The notes: generated by a model not told the origin, from the sequence alone. A stretch of 64,000 bases of DNA from Albula goreensis (GCA_022829145.1 CM040753.1:12593884-12657883); one strand, 5' to 3'; positions 24,201-40,100 are shown, numbered from the stretch's first letter. Program-made: numbers and translations.

Positions 24201-27179
24201 GTGTCCAAGGAACAAAGGGGCGGTTCTATATCCTAAACCAGTGTCATTTCCCAAAACACGTTATACTTTCCAGAACACGTAATGTTTTGAAGGCATATAG
24301 AGAACATGTATTTCTCTATGATCCTGGGCCCATCCTCAACTATAACCCGGGGATTATCTTAAAGTGAACTTTCGGTTCACTTACTGCACTAATCATAAGT
24401 GACTCCAGGAAGCGTTCTATATTCATGCTTCAAAGTCAGAGCACATGGGTTGAATTAGAGCTCTATCCAAAATAATTGCTGTTTGCTACTGTTTGCAATC
24501 TACTCCGTAAATAAGAATAACAGTGCCATCAATTTTATGGTGGTGTGAAGTAAGTGTGCAGAGTTATCCAGACAGTTATTTCATTCTATAAAATGTATGA
24601 CAATTAACTGGATACATTCCTGAGTTTGAAACTAAAATGGATGGAATCCCCGTTTTTTTCCCAACATATGAAAGAAGTACCACCAGTTCTTGTGGTGTTG
24701 TGGCTGATTCTAGTATGAGTCAAAAAGACAAACAACTGGTGAACAGATGTTGCATTATATTTGATATCGATATTTAATATATCTCTTTCTCTATTTAAAA
24801 ATAGTATGGATACAACCATATTAAGGACCACAATAGCTAAGGACTTGATGGCAAAACACTATACAGTATTATCTGTATTTTTATCACTGAACCGCTACAA
24901 CTGTGATTAAGATGGCCACTTACTGACCTTCCATCAGGCCTGAAATACATTCTTGAGGAAATAAACTGCTGTGGGGTTGTGCAATTATAGTCTTGGATGT
25001 CTGTGTGTTCACAGATTTTTATAGTCTCAATTCAGTCAGTACACAGATTAGGCCCTGGAAACAAGGCATGAGGACTGCAAAAATCAATATATCCACTGGT
25101 CCTCCAGCACTGCAGTTGTTTACCACTGGACTCCTGGGTGCTGTCCAGTGGTACACAAACAAAATTCAAATCTATTTTGCAAACAAATTTTTGAATTTCT
25201 CTCAATTTCAGCGTCTCAAATAATTTTTGATGCAAGAGACCCCTTACTAGCTTGTTGCGCTTCTTTAGTGACACATTAACATCAAGTATCTGTAATCATT
25301 AACTCCTCAAAATCATTAACTCCCCTGTAATGATGGTTAGAACTACTTGCTTTTTACAGATTTTAAGTTGACTGAAGTCAGGTATAAGGTACAGGAACAG
25401 AAAAAGCAGTGGGCTGGTCTATAATGAGCATAATTCAAAGACAATCAAAACTGACCCTTACTGCTGGTTTTCTCGTCTGTCTGATCTAGTTGATAGATTC
25501 ATTCAGCTGACCGGTGATTCTGCTCACCTGATGTCCCAGATCTGAAAGGCAAGAAATGAAAACCAGCAGCGCTACTGGCCCAAAGGGCCATATTTGACCA
25601 TCCCAGCTGTATATGTTAAGGCAGCTACATGGGTGTGCTGGCTTTTTTAAAACCTTTGAATCAACATGTAAATTCTAAGAAACCATGTATGTGTAATGAT
25701 GTATAATCATAATTCATTCTACAATCAGAGGTGAGGTAAACTCTGATTTGTTCATGGTTACTATTACTATAATTGTAATTATTGTTTTAAGATGAAAATT
25801 AACTGGCTTTTAGGTAAAAAGCAAACATGAGTAAGCCCTGTTCAGATACCAGGACTCTACTTGGGTATATTTGTGTTTGGACAGTATTTCAACATTGGAC
25901 ATTGAGACATTTGTTATTTGTTGAATCCTCACCAGCTGACATGCTTTAGGAAATGTTCCCCATCTACAACTCTTTCTTCCAGTTTTTCCCATAAACAATG
26001 TGAGGACATATCTGAACGTTTGTTGTTCAAAATATCAAATCTTTAGTTAAGAAAGAAACAACCTTATTTCATTTGGTCCCAAAGTAAAGCAGAAGAATTA
26101 TTTTTCTAATTGTTTCTAATCAATAGTCTTGCATATATAATCATGACACATGCTATTTTAAAACATTATTTTTCTACATGCCTTTGAATCCCTGATTGGT
26201 CACATTAGCTAAATGACTTATTCAAGTTTATTGCAGTCTTAATGGATTTTTTAAAATAAGTTAATGATTCAACATATGTAAAGCTTTTCTTCTGGAATAT
26301 ATCTAATATCATTGGTCTGTCGATAATGACATCATTTTATTCTGAAAAAAATTGCAGTTAGACCTTCAACACATTCAATACATATTGAATGTACATTATC
26401 AGTATATCATGCTAGCCTTCTAGCATAGTATGAGTTATTTGTACTACCACAACTATTATGATTATAATTTTTATTATTGTTGTTGAGAGTGGATGAAAGG
26501 GGCAAGAGGTTTTACAGGAGTGTGAACATGAAGCATATGGTCTAGTAGTGCCTTCTATGATTTGAAATGAACACATCTGTCTGGAGAGAACAAAGATTTT
26601 AGATATTAACCAACCAATCAATTCCCTTCTCAGACAGTAAAAATTTTAAAGGTGCAAGGAACACAGAAATCACTCTGGTTCATTGTCACCTTGATTATGC
26701 AAGGTATCCCTGGTAATATTCCACCCTGCCCTATACTAGGGGCTCCCAATAGTTTAACTGGCTAGTAGTGGCTACCATTCATGAAAAGGTTTCACAAATC
26801 ATTTCAGGGCTGTTTTATAACCAACAGCAGAGATCCAAGCTGTATTTTTTATTACCCGTATAGGATGCTATAGGTGTAAAGCCAGAGCCAACAAAATGAA
26901 TATTGATACCTAAAGGCTGAGGGCTTTTATTTTGAAAAACACTCTCTTAATACAAAGGTACCATGGAATGAATCTCAGTGCTAAAAACTTTGACAAGAAT
27001 TTGATAATATAAAAAGGCATACTATGAATAAGCTGTGCCCAGGTAAAATAAATGTGGATACAAATGAGCCATTTATTGATGTTGCTTGCTTTTTAATCTG
27101 TTGCCAAATACTGTATACAATATTCATCATGAAAGCTTTCAAATTATGTGGGAAATGTGAAAAAATGTATACAACTTAC
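24201..27179. other. Intergenic; decayed duplicate of the gene A 3' flank
   Basis: No intact gene. 25862-26000 matches 18112-18250, and 26555-26960 matches 19350-19860, in the same order as in the gene A 3' flank. The counterpart of gene A's terminal SCR exon should fall between about 26960 and 27180 but is absent. A 12-bp inverted repeat (25462-25473 with 25557-25568, ctgctggttttc) may mark a small unclassified DNA element. Confidence 0.6.
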
Positions 27180-27359
27180 CAAGGCATTTTAGCTGCTGGT
27201 ACTGGTGCCAATTTCCATAAAAGCATGTTGCGATGGGTGAACCTTGAACTACATATTGCTTCTTGCACTGGTATTCAACGCAGTCACCAATCTTATATAC
27301 AGCTTTTTGCAAGCCTGTGATATCGGCAAATGGTATTGATGGTGGGGGCCCACAAGAAC
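27180..27359 (-). pseudogene. Orphan SCR exon, duplicate of gene A SCR4
   Basis: 180 nt on the minus strand, flanked by a usable acceptor and donor. It is near identical to the gene A SCR4 exon (21169-21351): six substitutions and one 3-nt deletion. Introns on both sides lose similarity within about 15-30 nt. Five of the six substitutions are non-synonymous and change four residues; one gives an extra cysteine (DRV to DCV) that would disturb SCR disulfides. No signal peptide, SCR1-3 or terminal exon accompanies it. It is most simply a relic of a deleted duplicate gene. Its phase would also allow splicing from gene B SCR14 (32061), so use as an extra exon is not excluded. Confidence 0.75.
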
Positions 27360-27380
27360 CTGAAATGGAAAAAAGTTCCA

Positions 27381-29190
<1,810 letters not shown>

Positions 29191-29848
29191 ACTGCATATG
29201 GAAAATGTTTAGCATCTGCAAAACTTGTTTTGAGTTTTTTTTTGTATTTGCAATAGCCAGGAAAGGTTTTTCTATCTTATCGATGGTTACAACATCAATA
29301 AATACAAACTTTAATGATGTATTTTACAGTTTCAAATCAATTACAAAGTAAAACAAAAAACTAAATGCTGATACTCATGTGCAGCGTTCTCTTCAATCAT
29401 CACTCTCCCATTCCAAAGTTGCTATATTCTGTTTTCATTTTTACCATTTTGCCAGAAATTAAGAAAGGTGAATAACATGCCTGATGCGTGCACTGATGTG
29501 TGTAGGCTGAGGTAGAGGCCATGTGACAGCTTGCTGTGTCTGTCTGTGTGCTAACACTGAGGGTTCTCAGTGTCTGGTCTTTTTCTCATGTCCCACTGAA
29601 CCCTTTTCTTGACCTAAGTCTGACTTATTTTCCATCACGAGTAATAAAAGCTAAGAGAGATTTGCCTTGAGATTGAGGCGAGTCCCAGCCTGCTGGACAC
29701 TGTCTCTTATGGTGAAAGTTTTGTCACAGTGGGGAAGGCCTGGCTTTGTCCAGACCCTCTAGAACAGAAGTGCAAAGGGGAGACTTTCTCTTGGCATTTT
29801 CTTGGTATTTCCCGATTTCCTTAAGTGTGTATGTGTGTGTTTCTTTGT

Positions 29849-29898
<50 letters not shown>

Positions 29899-30647
29899 AT
29901 AATCCATCTGTTTATTGATTGCCTCAGAATGAACAGAAAGTCCCTCCCACATGTAGCTCACCTTGTTCATCTCTTTTATGGATTATGAAATGACTTCCAG
30001 TGCTCTTAAAGGGGCTGAAGGGTTTGGACATTCACCATTATTGTGAGCCACTCAGGGCTGAAGTTTATTAATACTGATTGCAAAGGAGTGTCACTCCCAA
30101 TCACTCCCAAGGGCCTGTATAGCTACACTGAAATGGATTCCTAAACATACCAATGACTTTCATTGTGAGAAGAAGAACAAGAAGAAGAAAAACAAACACA
30201 TTCATTTTGAAGCTGCCAAAAGAAGATTTGATAACCATCAAGACTTTTAATTGTAACTATTTCAACTACTTAAATAATGAGTTCTTATTTTTGTTTTTAC
30301 ACCAATGTTTACTTTTGAAATATACCTGTGTAAATACCACAGTGGTATTATTTCTAACACAAAGACATTGCAATTCACTGCTGTAATCTTCTATTTGTTC
30401 TGTATATTTTATAGGATTTTTGCACATACTTTAACACCTAAATGTATGTAAGAGCAAATTAAAATGTCACCTAAGTATTTATGTGCATGTTTTAACATTT
30501 TACAGTTTTGACATTTTACAGGACTTTTTGTCTTTGGTCCCCCATTTTAGGTAAGCATAAAAAAACATCTATTTAGGCTAATTTATAAAATATTACAGCC
30601 AGTTTTTCAATGGATATTCACTGTAAACCATAGCTTTGCCAAATCCG
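29191..30647. other. Intergenic between gene B and the Tc1 element
   Basis: No gene recognised. It contains a compound (GT)n(GA)n microsatellite (29846-29894) and AT-rich DNA. The open frames present are short and lack recognisable motifs. Confidence 0.5.
29846..29894. repeat. (GT)n(GA)n compound microsatellite
   Basis: About 14 GT units followed by about 11 GA units, perfect except at the junction. Confidence 0.95.
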
Positions 30648-30653
30648 TTTATT
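30648..30653 (-). terminator. Candidate polyadenylation signal of gene B
   Basis: AATAAA on the minus strand, about 360 nt past the stop of the proposed last exon (31016). It supports a gene end here, but AATAAA is common in AT-rich DNA, so the weight is modest. Confidence 0.4.
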
Positions 30654-31015
30654 CAGTGACATCACCAAACCCTCTCACACTGAAAAAAGGAATAAGGTTA
30701 CAGGAATTTTTTCTCCATCCACATTCAAGAGAATGCTTGCACATTTATAGGGTGGTGTTGTTGCACAGAGTCTCAGATTTACAGAGTCTGGTGACATCAA
30801 GGCTTTACTCAGACTCTGTACTCCTGCTTTACAAGGCATGTGCAACTGAAAAACAACAAACTTTTAAAACTGTAAAAATAAGAAAAAGTACTATTTTAAA
30901 ATGTTAAAACATATGCGTATGAATACCCAGACATAAAACAAGTCATTCTGTACATTTGTTTAATATTCATCTTGCCTTCTCAAATACAAGTACAGCACAT
31001 ACAGCAATTTAGACA

Positions 31016-31146
31016 TCATTCTCTAAATATGTTTCTAATTTTGTATTTGAGAAAATGTATGTTCATTGTGCTGTCTGTGATGGATTCAAGCTGATCTATG
31101 GCAGCATCTTCGAAGCTGACAGTTAACAGAGAGTGAGATCCACAAC
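31016..31146 (-). CDS. cfh: Possible final short exon of gene B
   Basis: A good acceptor (pyrimidine tract then tttctag, 31147-31149) precedes 131 nt that complete the split Cys codon of SCR14 and continue CGSHSLLTVSFEDAAIDQLE to a TGA at 31016-31018. The tail is about 43 residues, not an SCR, and I recognise nothing in it. An AATAAA follows at 30648-30653. Phase and splice sites support it; protein-level support is absent. Confidence 0.4.
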
Positions 31147-34100
31147 CTAGAAATGAGCACAAACAATCTGTTTAATACATTGGATTTCAAGTATTGAAAT
31201 ACAATAAAATTCCATAAAATCAAATGTAAGTTTTTAATTCTTTCTTTCAACAAAATAAGCTTGTTGTCAGGTTTTACGTGATACTCACTCATTCTACCCA
31301 AAAAGGGAGTGGTGTTTACCTGTAAACCAATAAAGACATTGGTCACTTCACAATGAAAGAGAAATGTTATTTGCATGAATCTCTTGGCTGGAGGATGATT
31401 AAACATTTCTATACACTGTTTTAAAAAACTAGCCAATTCATTGTGCTACAGGAGCTATCTAGTTCATTGTAAAATAAAAAACTAGCCAATTCATTGTGCT
31501 ACAGGAGCTATCTAGTTCATTGTAAAATACAAGCATGGTGGCCACTCAAAAGCAATTCCCATATGAATCAGTCAGTAGCATTCATAAAAGTAACAATGGC
31601 AATGTCCTTCAATTTTTTGAGGTTTTACATATTTTTTAGCCTGTATTTAGGTGCCATTTTAAGTTTGAATTATATAAAGTTGTTTTCCTTTCTGACACCT
31701 GATTGGTGGAAAAATCATCCATGTATAAGTATATGGGGAACATATTTCAAACATACATTTAGAATATCACACAACCTTCTGTCAAAGAATCATACCAATT
31801 GCATCATCATTGGCAATATTCTGTGAGTAAAATAACTTCTGATTGTGTGTGTTCCCTTTCTGTCACCATCGTTCAATTCAGCAGGGAAAAAACATTCAGT
31901 ATTTGCATGGCTTTTACTTGACTGAAGGTCACAATATTACTCTTGTGGGAGAGGTGTACATATAACAATTATGTTTATACTTGGGTAACTGAATGTTTTA
32001 AAAGATGAAGATACGTCAGTAATTGCTTGACATAAGTACTGAAAATTGTTAAATACTTACATTCATGCAGGTATCTTATTTTTCCACCCTGGCACTCCAC
32101 TTCCACATCTTTACTCCATCTGAAATAGCTCACATAATAATCTTCTTTACATCTAAGAGCTTCCTCTTTCTTCCCTTCTGGGATGTATATGGGCTGCTTC
32201 GGATCTTCAATACGTAACTTTGGGTCAATCCGTTCTATTTTACAAGGAGCTGAAGAATAGTCAAAAATCCATGTTAGGTTTATGAATTTGTTTGCCCAAA
32301 CCACAAGCTTTGGTCCTTAAATTTCCAGTGTTAATTTGCTCACCAAATGCACAAACTACTTTCTTTGTACAGAATTTGTTCTTATAATTGCTAGTTTGCT
32401 TGGCAAAGGTAGAACAAAACTCTTTTTAATCTAACTCCTCACCCAGCTCTTAGCTAGACAAACACATTTACTCAGAGATCTGAATTCCTCAGAACTGCAG
32501 TCTCTTTTTTCCTATAACTTTTTTCTTGTTTAATTTTAATATATTCTGCCACCAAGCCAGACTGCTGAGGTGCGTCTTGTTCAGCACCATTCTCAAATGT
32601 AATGTATAGCATCCATGCTCTGAGGGATTCTCAAGTTTACTTAACCTTCAGGTCTTGCATATATTCTGTCACAGTATCCACATTAAGGGCAGTAAGGGTG
32701 AAGCATCTCCCTTCAAAGTCAGCAGTAATGTGTCAAAGAGGCTGGAGCAGTGTTCCATCTGTTCCATCTCAGAGCTCATTTTTAATCATTTTTGTCTGGG
32801 TTAACCATAAGCCATCTGAAAGTTCAAAGTTCCACATCTTTTTCCTTTAGTGATTTAAATCATTGAATAATAGATTAAACATTTTTACATAATGTACTCA
32901 TTGTTTGTCGCTACACTTTTAAAAACTTACAAAGTGGCTGAACTTAAAAAAAAAATTAGTAACCTGGCTGGCTCAAAGTCTTGTGTTGGATGACACAAGG
33001 ATCCCAAGTTCTTTCCATTTCAGTCTAATTCTATACATTTCTGCCACTCCAAATAAGTCCAGGTGATTATCCTGAAGCTGATAAACTATTTGAGAAACTT
33101 GATGTTCAAGCTGTAAGTTTTTAGTGATGCTAACAATGGAATTAACATTTTGGAAGTAATATTTTGAGCCTTTTTAAATTCTTATGCTTCTTTTTAGATT
33201 ACCTATAGATTTCCTAAAGCATATCAACACCACATGATGGTCATCATGAGGTGTACATACAAAAGTGTATTGATACATAAGTTGATGCATGTATTAATAG
33301 AAGATAAACTATATAGAACATTTTGTAGTGCCATATTTCCCTCTTAATATTTCTGTAGTGAGGGCATTCCTATATCTTATCACCGTGCTAGGACATGCTG
33401 GGTAATATGCAAATCAGAGCCACCAAGAGTAAGTGAGATATGCAGATTAATTTGAATGTTTTGTTGAAAGTTTTGGAACACCATTCTATTTTGAGTCAGT
33501 TTTGGCTTGTAAAAATAGCATGTATGTGCAGAAGGACAAACTTCATGCAGTCAAATGATGAAAATAATTTTGAAAAAACTGAACACTTATATATAACGCT
33601 TCTTGCCAGACACTCAGTCATTTTACAAATCTGAGCCCCTGATTTTCTCAACAGCTGCTTGTCTGTAACCTTGTTGTACTTCAGTAGTACTGCTGTGCTA
33701 TCATCCCTCATAGTATACCACTCCTACTTTAAACATAGTTTAACACTGAATCTACCATAAGCATTAATACAATTAGCACTATATCTACTACTACTTCTTT
33801 TAGCCATTTGGTAGCAAAAAGTTATATTTTATGGGAAGTATATGAACATCAATAGTTCATGATATACTCACGCATACAAACAGGAAATGGTTCCCATTCC
33901 CCACGACTGCATTTTACAGGACGTGAATCTTTAAGTGTATAATACTTTTGACATTGATAGGTAACTGTAAGCACGCCCTTTTCAACTTTTTGTTGTAGAA
34001 TATCGCCATTCACTGGTACTGGTGGCTCTGTGCATTGCATATTTGGACCTGAAACGATAATAATTGATGATGAGTTGTAAACAAATTCTGCTGTACAAAG

Positions 34101-37100
34101 AGTTAAAGAGTTCAGATTATTGAGTGTGAAAAAGGTATTGTACAGAATACTAATGACATCATCACAATGGAAAAACAAAAAGGACCACCAGTACACAATC
34201 AATTGGAGGAAATAGAATTCACTGCTACACTGTTGAAATGCTCCCTGTAACTTAATACAATTTTAAATAAATCATGCCAAGCATTGTAGCAAAGTACATG
34301 GGGTTCCACAAGGTTCAATGCTTGGCCAAAAACCGTTTCTACTTTACATAAATGATATTTGTGTCTGAATTGTTTAAATTGGTTTTATTAGCTGATGACA
34401 CTAATTTATATTGCTCTGGGAAAAGTCTGGAATGGGAAAGGGAATTGAAAGAAGTGGTTTCATATTAACAAGTTATCATTGAATTTAAGTAAAAAAAGTT
34501 TATAATATTTGGTAATGGCAAATCAATAATCAAGTTAAAATTATGACCAATGATGTTGTAATAGAAGGAGTGTATGAAAATACATTTTTGGGTGTGATCA
34601 TAAATTATGTTGGAAACCATAATAATGTACAAATGAAAATATTACGATTGCAATATTATATGCAACTAAAGATGTCCTGATTCAGAACTCACTATAGATA
34701 CTGTATTGTTCTTTCATAGTTCCATACGTTACCTAGTGTGTGAAGGTATGGGGAAACACATGCAAAACCAAAACTAATCCAATTTTCATGCTACAGAAAA
34801 GAGCTATAAGAATTGTAAATCGATCTGATTATTATGAACTAACAACGCACTATTCATTTATTCATTTATTATATACTTTTACATTTTGTGATCTAGTTGA
34901 TCTTAAAATTGCACAGATAATGTACAAAGCATAAAATAATTTACTTCCTAACTGTGCTCAGAGGTTGTTTAACATTAGTGGCAGCCAGAAGGAATATAGG
35001 GGAGTAGGTATATTTAAAAAACCAACGGTAAGGACAAAAAATATAAAAACATAGATGTATATCTTTCAAAGGTGTAAACCTGTGGAATAGATGTGGAAGA
35101 ATTAAGAATGTGTTGGTTACTTTGCAAATTTTTAAAAAAAAAATTAAAAATAAGGTGTTAAACAAATATAAAATTGAGGTATGATAAATATTGTGTATAA
35201 AAAGTTTGGAATTTTTGTTTTTTGCTTCTGTTTTGCTGGGTCCTTTTATAGCCTAAACCTATTAGTAAAAGGATTGCCTGTTAGAACAAGTTATGCAAAA
35301 ACTGTAGGTATAATAAGCTAAAGTCTCAGCCCACACCTTTTCGGTCAATATTCTTTGTTTTTCCTGTTAACTTAAAGCCTTATTGTTATTTATTTATTTC
35401 ATTGTGCATTCACTTTGGAAAATTGTAAATAAGGACTGAAATAAATTATTACTACTACTAAAAATGTCCAGGAAAATGATTTACTATTATCCATCCACCC
35501 TGAATGTTGACTTTACAAGTGTACTGAGGAAATAGATCACTTCCTGACTTTCCAGGTAACTCCTCTCTAACTCCACTGTTAGCCTTTTTTTAGTAGGAAA
35601 CATTTGAAAACTCACGTGTACATTCCACTTGTCCATCCCACTGTCCATCCTTGCAAGTGACACTGCCATTATTCTTTGGCTTATACTGGCCAAAGCATTT
35701 ATAAACCAATGTTTCACCTTCCTTAAATTTTTCTTTGTCCATATCTGTCATCAGTACTCCATGTGACAAACTGGGTTTGTCACAGTAATCCTTCTCTAAA
35801 TAGAACACATGGTTTCATTAGGTTCTTGTTTTATAGCTGCCATGCCATTTTCTTAATTATACTGCAGCTACACTGCTCTCATTTAGTAATGTAATCCATA
35901 CAAATCAAAGACATGTTTAAAAATGTATGCTTAACTTCCAATACATCATATTATTACCGCAAATCTGAAAAGTTTTGAAATTAAAGACTTACTGATGCAA
36001 TGGGGATACTGCCAGTGCCCATTTACGCAGACTGCATAGATTTCATTTTTCAAAAATGTGCTTCCACATGTATACCCCACTCTTGATCCATTTTCATACA
36101 GGTCTCTTGTCTCAGACACAAGCACTGCATCCCTGAGCGTGGCTTCTGGGCTTCCACAGTGTGACACTGAAAATTTTAATCACCATAATTAGGTCATAAT
36201 CATGCATTTTATTTTTATTTTTCTGCCCATTTTGAAAAATGAACATGAAATTACATTACTTTAGAACCATTTGCACCTGAATATTCTAATATTACTTTGG
36301 TTGGTGGTATTGCTGGAGTAATTTAATTCTGTCCTATGCACGAAAGTGAAAACACAGCACTTTACGTGACATTAATGTGTGACTTACGGTTTACTGAGCT
36401 TCATTTCAGACACTGGGTGCACCCCAACACTTGTAAAATGTATCCTTCTTTCTGGCACTACCACCTCATCTCCTCTGTGGACTAGAAACTGATTGCTGTG
36501 TGCTCTCTCAATATGTAAAAATAGCTGAGATGAGTCAGAACAGACAATATTAAATACTTACGAATGCATTTTGGAATGGCACTCCAGTTTCCATTGATGC
36601 AGGAGATTTCGTAGCCCCCCTCTGTCTTGTACAGATGTTTGCATTGAAACTGCACTTTGGATCCATGACCATATTGTTCTTTATATGCTGATGTAATTAT
36701 TGCATGCTCAACACGTGGAGGAGGACTACACAATTCACCAGTAGCTGTTTGGAGTGTCAGATTCACATGACTGATTAATTGCATCTACTTCACTTGCAAG
36801 TTTTGTATCATGAGAATAGTATTGGATAAACTTGTTGCAGCCTGTGTTAAGGTCTTAAATTATGTAAAAATGTAATGTTAATGTCAAATAAAAAATTATT
36901 TTAGTTATCGTTCCAACCAAATGCACCAATAGTATTTTACAGTAGGAAGTTTTCAGTTTCAAGTCATGGAACATCATTTAAGCAGCGGTAATATTTTGAA
37001 AACGTGTTTGTACTGTAACATTTGTATTATAATAAATTAGGCATAACACATGCTCTGTATATGTATTTTGTACAGTTTTTCTCTATTTCAAAACAGTTTC

Positions 37101-40100
37101 AAAGAAAAGACTGAAGAGTACTCACGTTTACAAATGGGTAATTTTGGTGGCCATTGTCCATTTTTACATCTTATAAACTCAGAATTTTCAAACTGGTATC
37201 CTAAATCACATTCAAATTGTACAAAATCACCTTCAGAATACAAATCCTTTTTATTTATTAATTTTGCATGAGGGATTGTTGGAGGAACACAATTTTTCTC
37301 ATCTGAAAAAAACACATGGAAGGCACAATACAAACATTAAAAACAATATCTATACCCCAAAGGAGAAGAACATTAGCTTTCAAAAATTTTATTACAAAAT
37401 ATTGTATTTAATTTACTAGCAGCAACAATAACATTTTTAAACTGAAATAATTTTAATGTCATTTCAAATGACCAATCAAGTAGAATATATGAACCAGCAA
37501 AACAGGTATTGGTGAACTGTAACTTCAAGATTAATCAAACTCATATTGGGGGTGGGGTTGGACAAATGAACAGAAACACCTCACAGGATAAGGAGTAGGG
37601 CCAGCCTTAACCTTCATAACAGCTTCTGTCCCTCTTAGAAAACTGCCATGCAATATGTGCTGTTTATTTGTGCTTTCCATGGTCAAACTAACATCAAAAT
37701 TTTCATGCTGGAGTCCAGTTCCAGAGTTTGCCACCAGAGGGCGGCCACCAGCAATTATCCCTTGCACTCCCAAACTACACGCACCTGACAACCTTCCATC
37801 ATTAGGCCACTATTTATACCTGTGTGTTCCTACCTTCTGTGCTCAGTCATGCTTAGTCATGCCTCTGGTTGTGTGGCAAGCCTTTCCTCTGTTAGTTTTT
37901 CATGTGTGACACTTGCACTGTGTTTTCATCTTGGGAGTTTCTTGGACTGTGTTGTTTCAAGTGGTTCTTGGACTGTGTTTTGCCTAAGCGTCTCTGTTAT
38001 AGGTGTATCTTTTGTTTGTTGTTTTTGCCGGACTTTCGCCCTGCCTGCTCTGCCTGCCTGGTTCCCTGCATGGACTCTAATAAATCCCTTGGGTTTTCTT
38101 GAACCATGTATCCAAGTTTGTGCTCATTACTGACTGCTGTCAAAAATATGGCAATTTAAGGAATGTGACTCATTTATAGTTTGGAATCATTGCTTATACT
38201 GTCTCATTAGGCTGTTGATTATTTTCAGCTTCCTTAATGCTAAATCCCTTTACTGTGACCGGCAAGCTCTGTCTTATTTTGAACCTTCTTGAGGCATGGG
38301 GAATATGTCGTAAGCTAGCGAAATGAACTCATTCTCATTGTAAGCCACTTGTGTAGGTATGGTTTTGCATAATGTCTGTTTGTCAAAGTCAAAATTAGAA
38401 AGGATAGTACTCAAGGCTAATAGTAGCACATCTTGTTATTTGGGTTATAATATCTAACAAGCTGCCTGAAATGACTGATTTTATTTATAATATTTACACA
38501 GCTAATTGAAGGTTTTTCATGATCACATTTGTTTGTGGTTATGTCTCCAAAGCACAACAAAAGCAGTAATACATCTCCAGCCAGAGTTATGTACTCTTGT
38601 GTCTCTCTTGTTCAGGGTTCATGTGCACAAAAAGTGTCCATCTTATTAGCCAGCTATCCTAAGCTCACAATCATTCAGAAATGAAGTCATAACTAACACA
38701 TCCATGAGTCTGAACCAATGCTAAGAACAGACCGGACATATGAGTGTGTCCATATGTACCACAGATAGTCTGGCTACAGCTGCAAGAATGAGTACTATGG
38801 AATGGATTACAAAGGAAAAAAGTGTCCTCTTACCAATGCACTGAGGAGTGTGAGACCATTTACCCTGCCTGCACGTTAACTCGCCCCACCACCCCTCCTG
38901 TACAGGCTTATACCCAGGATCACAGGCGTAATGAATGACAGAAGCATCTTCATAAATACTGTCATCAGGGATGACATATCCATGATCAAACACAGGTCTT
39001 GGACATGTGCTTTTCATAGCTAGAAAACAAAAGCTCTCCATTAGTATAACTTACCATATTTGTGCTGAGAATAAAAAAACAAATATGAATTAAACAGCAA
39101 CAAAAACATTTTAGTTTCAGTTTAAGTGGGTAGGTGGATTGGAGATGTTGGGTCAACAGGTTTTTTTTTTCCATTTGGTTATGCCAGTAGCCAGGAGTCC
39201 ATTTTATGTAATAGTTATTGGAGAACTTATGGACAGTCAGTGACATACTGCAATAGACAGTTTATATGAAACTATATGATACTTTATTGTTGTTCTATTG
39301 TCGTTTTGTTCTCCCCATGCAATACTCTTTTATAACCTGTGGTATGTACTATTTACTGGTTTATGTTATTTTCATGTTACAGAGCTGATCAGCAAATCCT
39401 CCCCAGTTTGTAAACCCGGTACTCAAAGTCTGTGACACAGGAAGTGTTTTCCTTTCCTTTTCATTGAAATTGGAATTGACATGCACTGACACAGGGTGAA
39501 AAATGAACCCATCTGCACCTGTAACTTGAAATCAGTAAAAGAGCTTGATCCTGTATAAATCCCCTTAAGGACATTATTAACACTTTATTTACATTTACTC
39601 TTCAAGTTCCAATACTTAAATTATGCTAAAAAATAATTAATCTCCTACAACTTCACATTTACTTCTCATCCCATGAACTAGTACAAAAATCTTACCTTGG
39701 CAGTTGGGCTGGTTGGCCCAGCCCCTTTCTTGGCAGTATGTGACCTGCGTTCCTTCTGGCATGTAGAAACGGTTGCATTTATACTCCAGGCGATCACCGA
39801 ATACATATTGTATATTTCCACTCAGGACAACAGCATTAGGGATGTTTGGATCACAAGTTATTGCTGAAAGAATCATTCAACACAGTGATGTGGAATTTCC
39901 TTTTCCTCAAAGCACAAGACAAAATTCAGAATGAAAGCAAACTCACCTTGACACAGTGGAGGCACCCAACCCTCTATTTGACATGTAGGGTACTCAGATT
40001 TTCTGTATCCTTGTCGACAGCTGTATCCTTGAGGTGGAGATGCTTGTTCTCGAAAAACGTAATTGGAATACCGAGGCCAATATGCTACGTTATCCGCTTG

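Noticed and set aside
25032-25274. Minus-strand ORF with spaced cysteines, considered as a terminal SCR exon for the orphan exon at 27180
   Set aside because: The Cys spacing only loosely fits, there is no PC start, possible acceptors give stops in the required phase, and the aligned duplicate shows that the terminal exon should have been nearer 27 kb.
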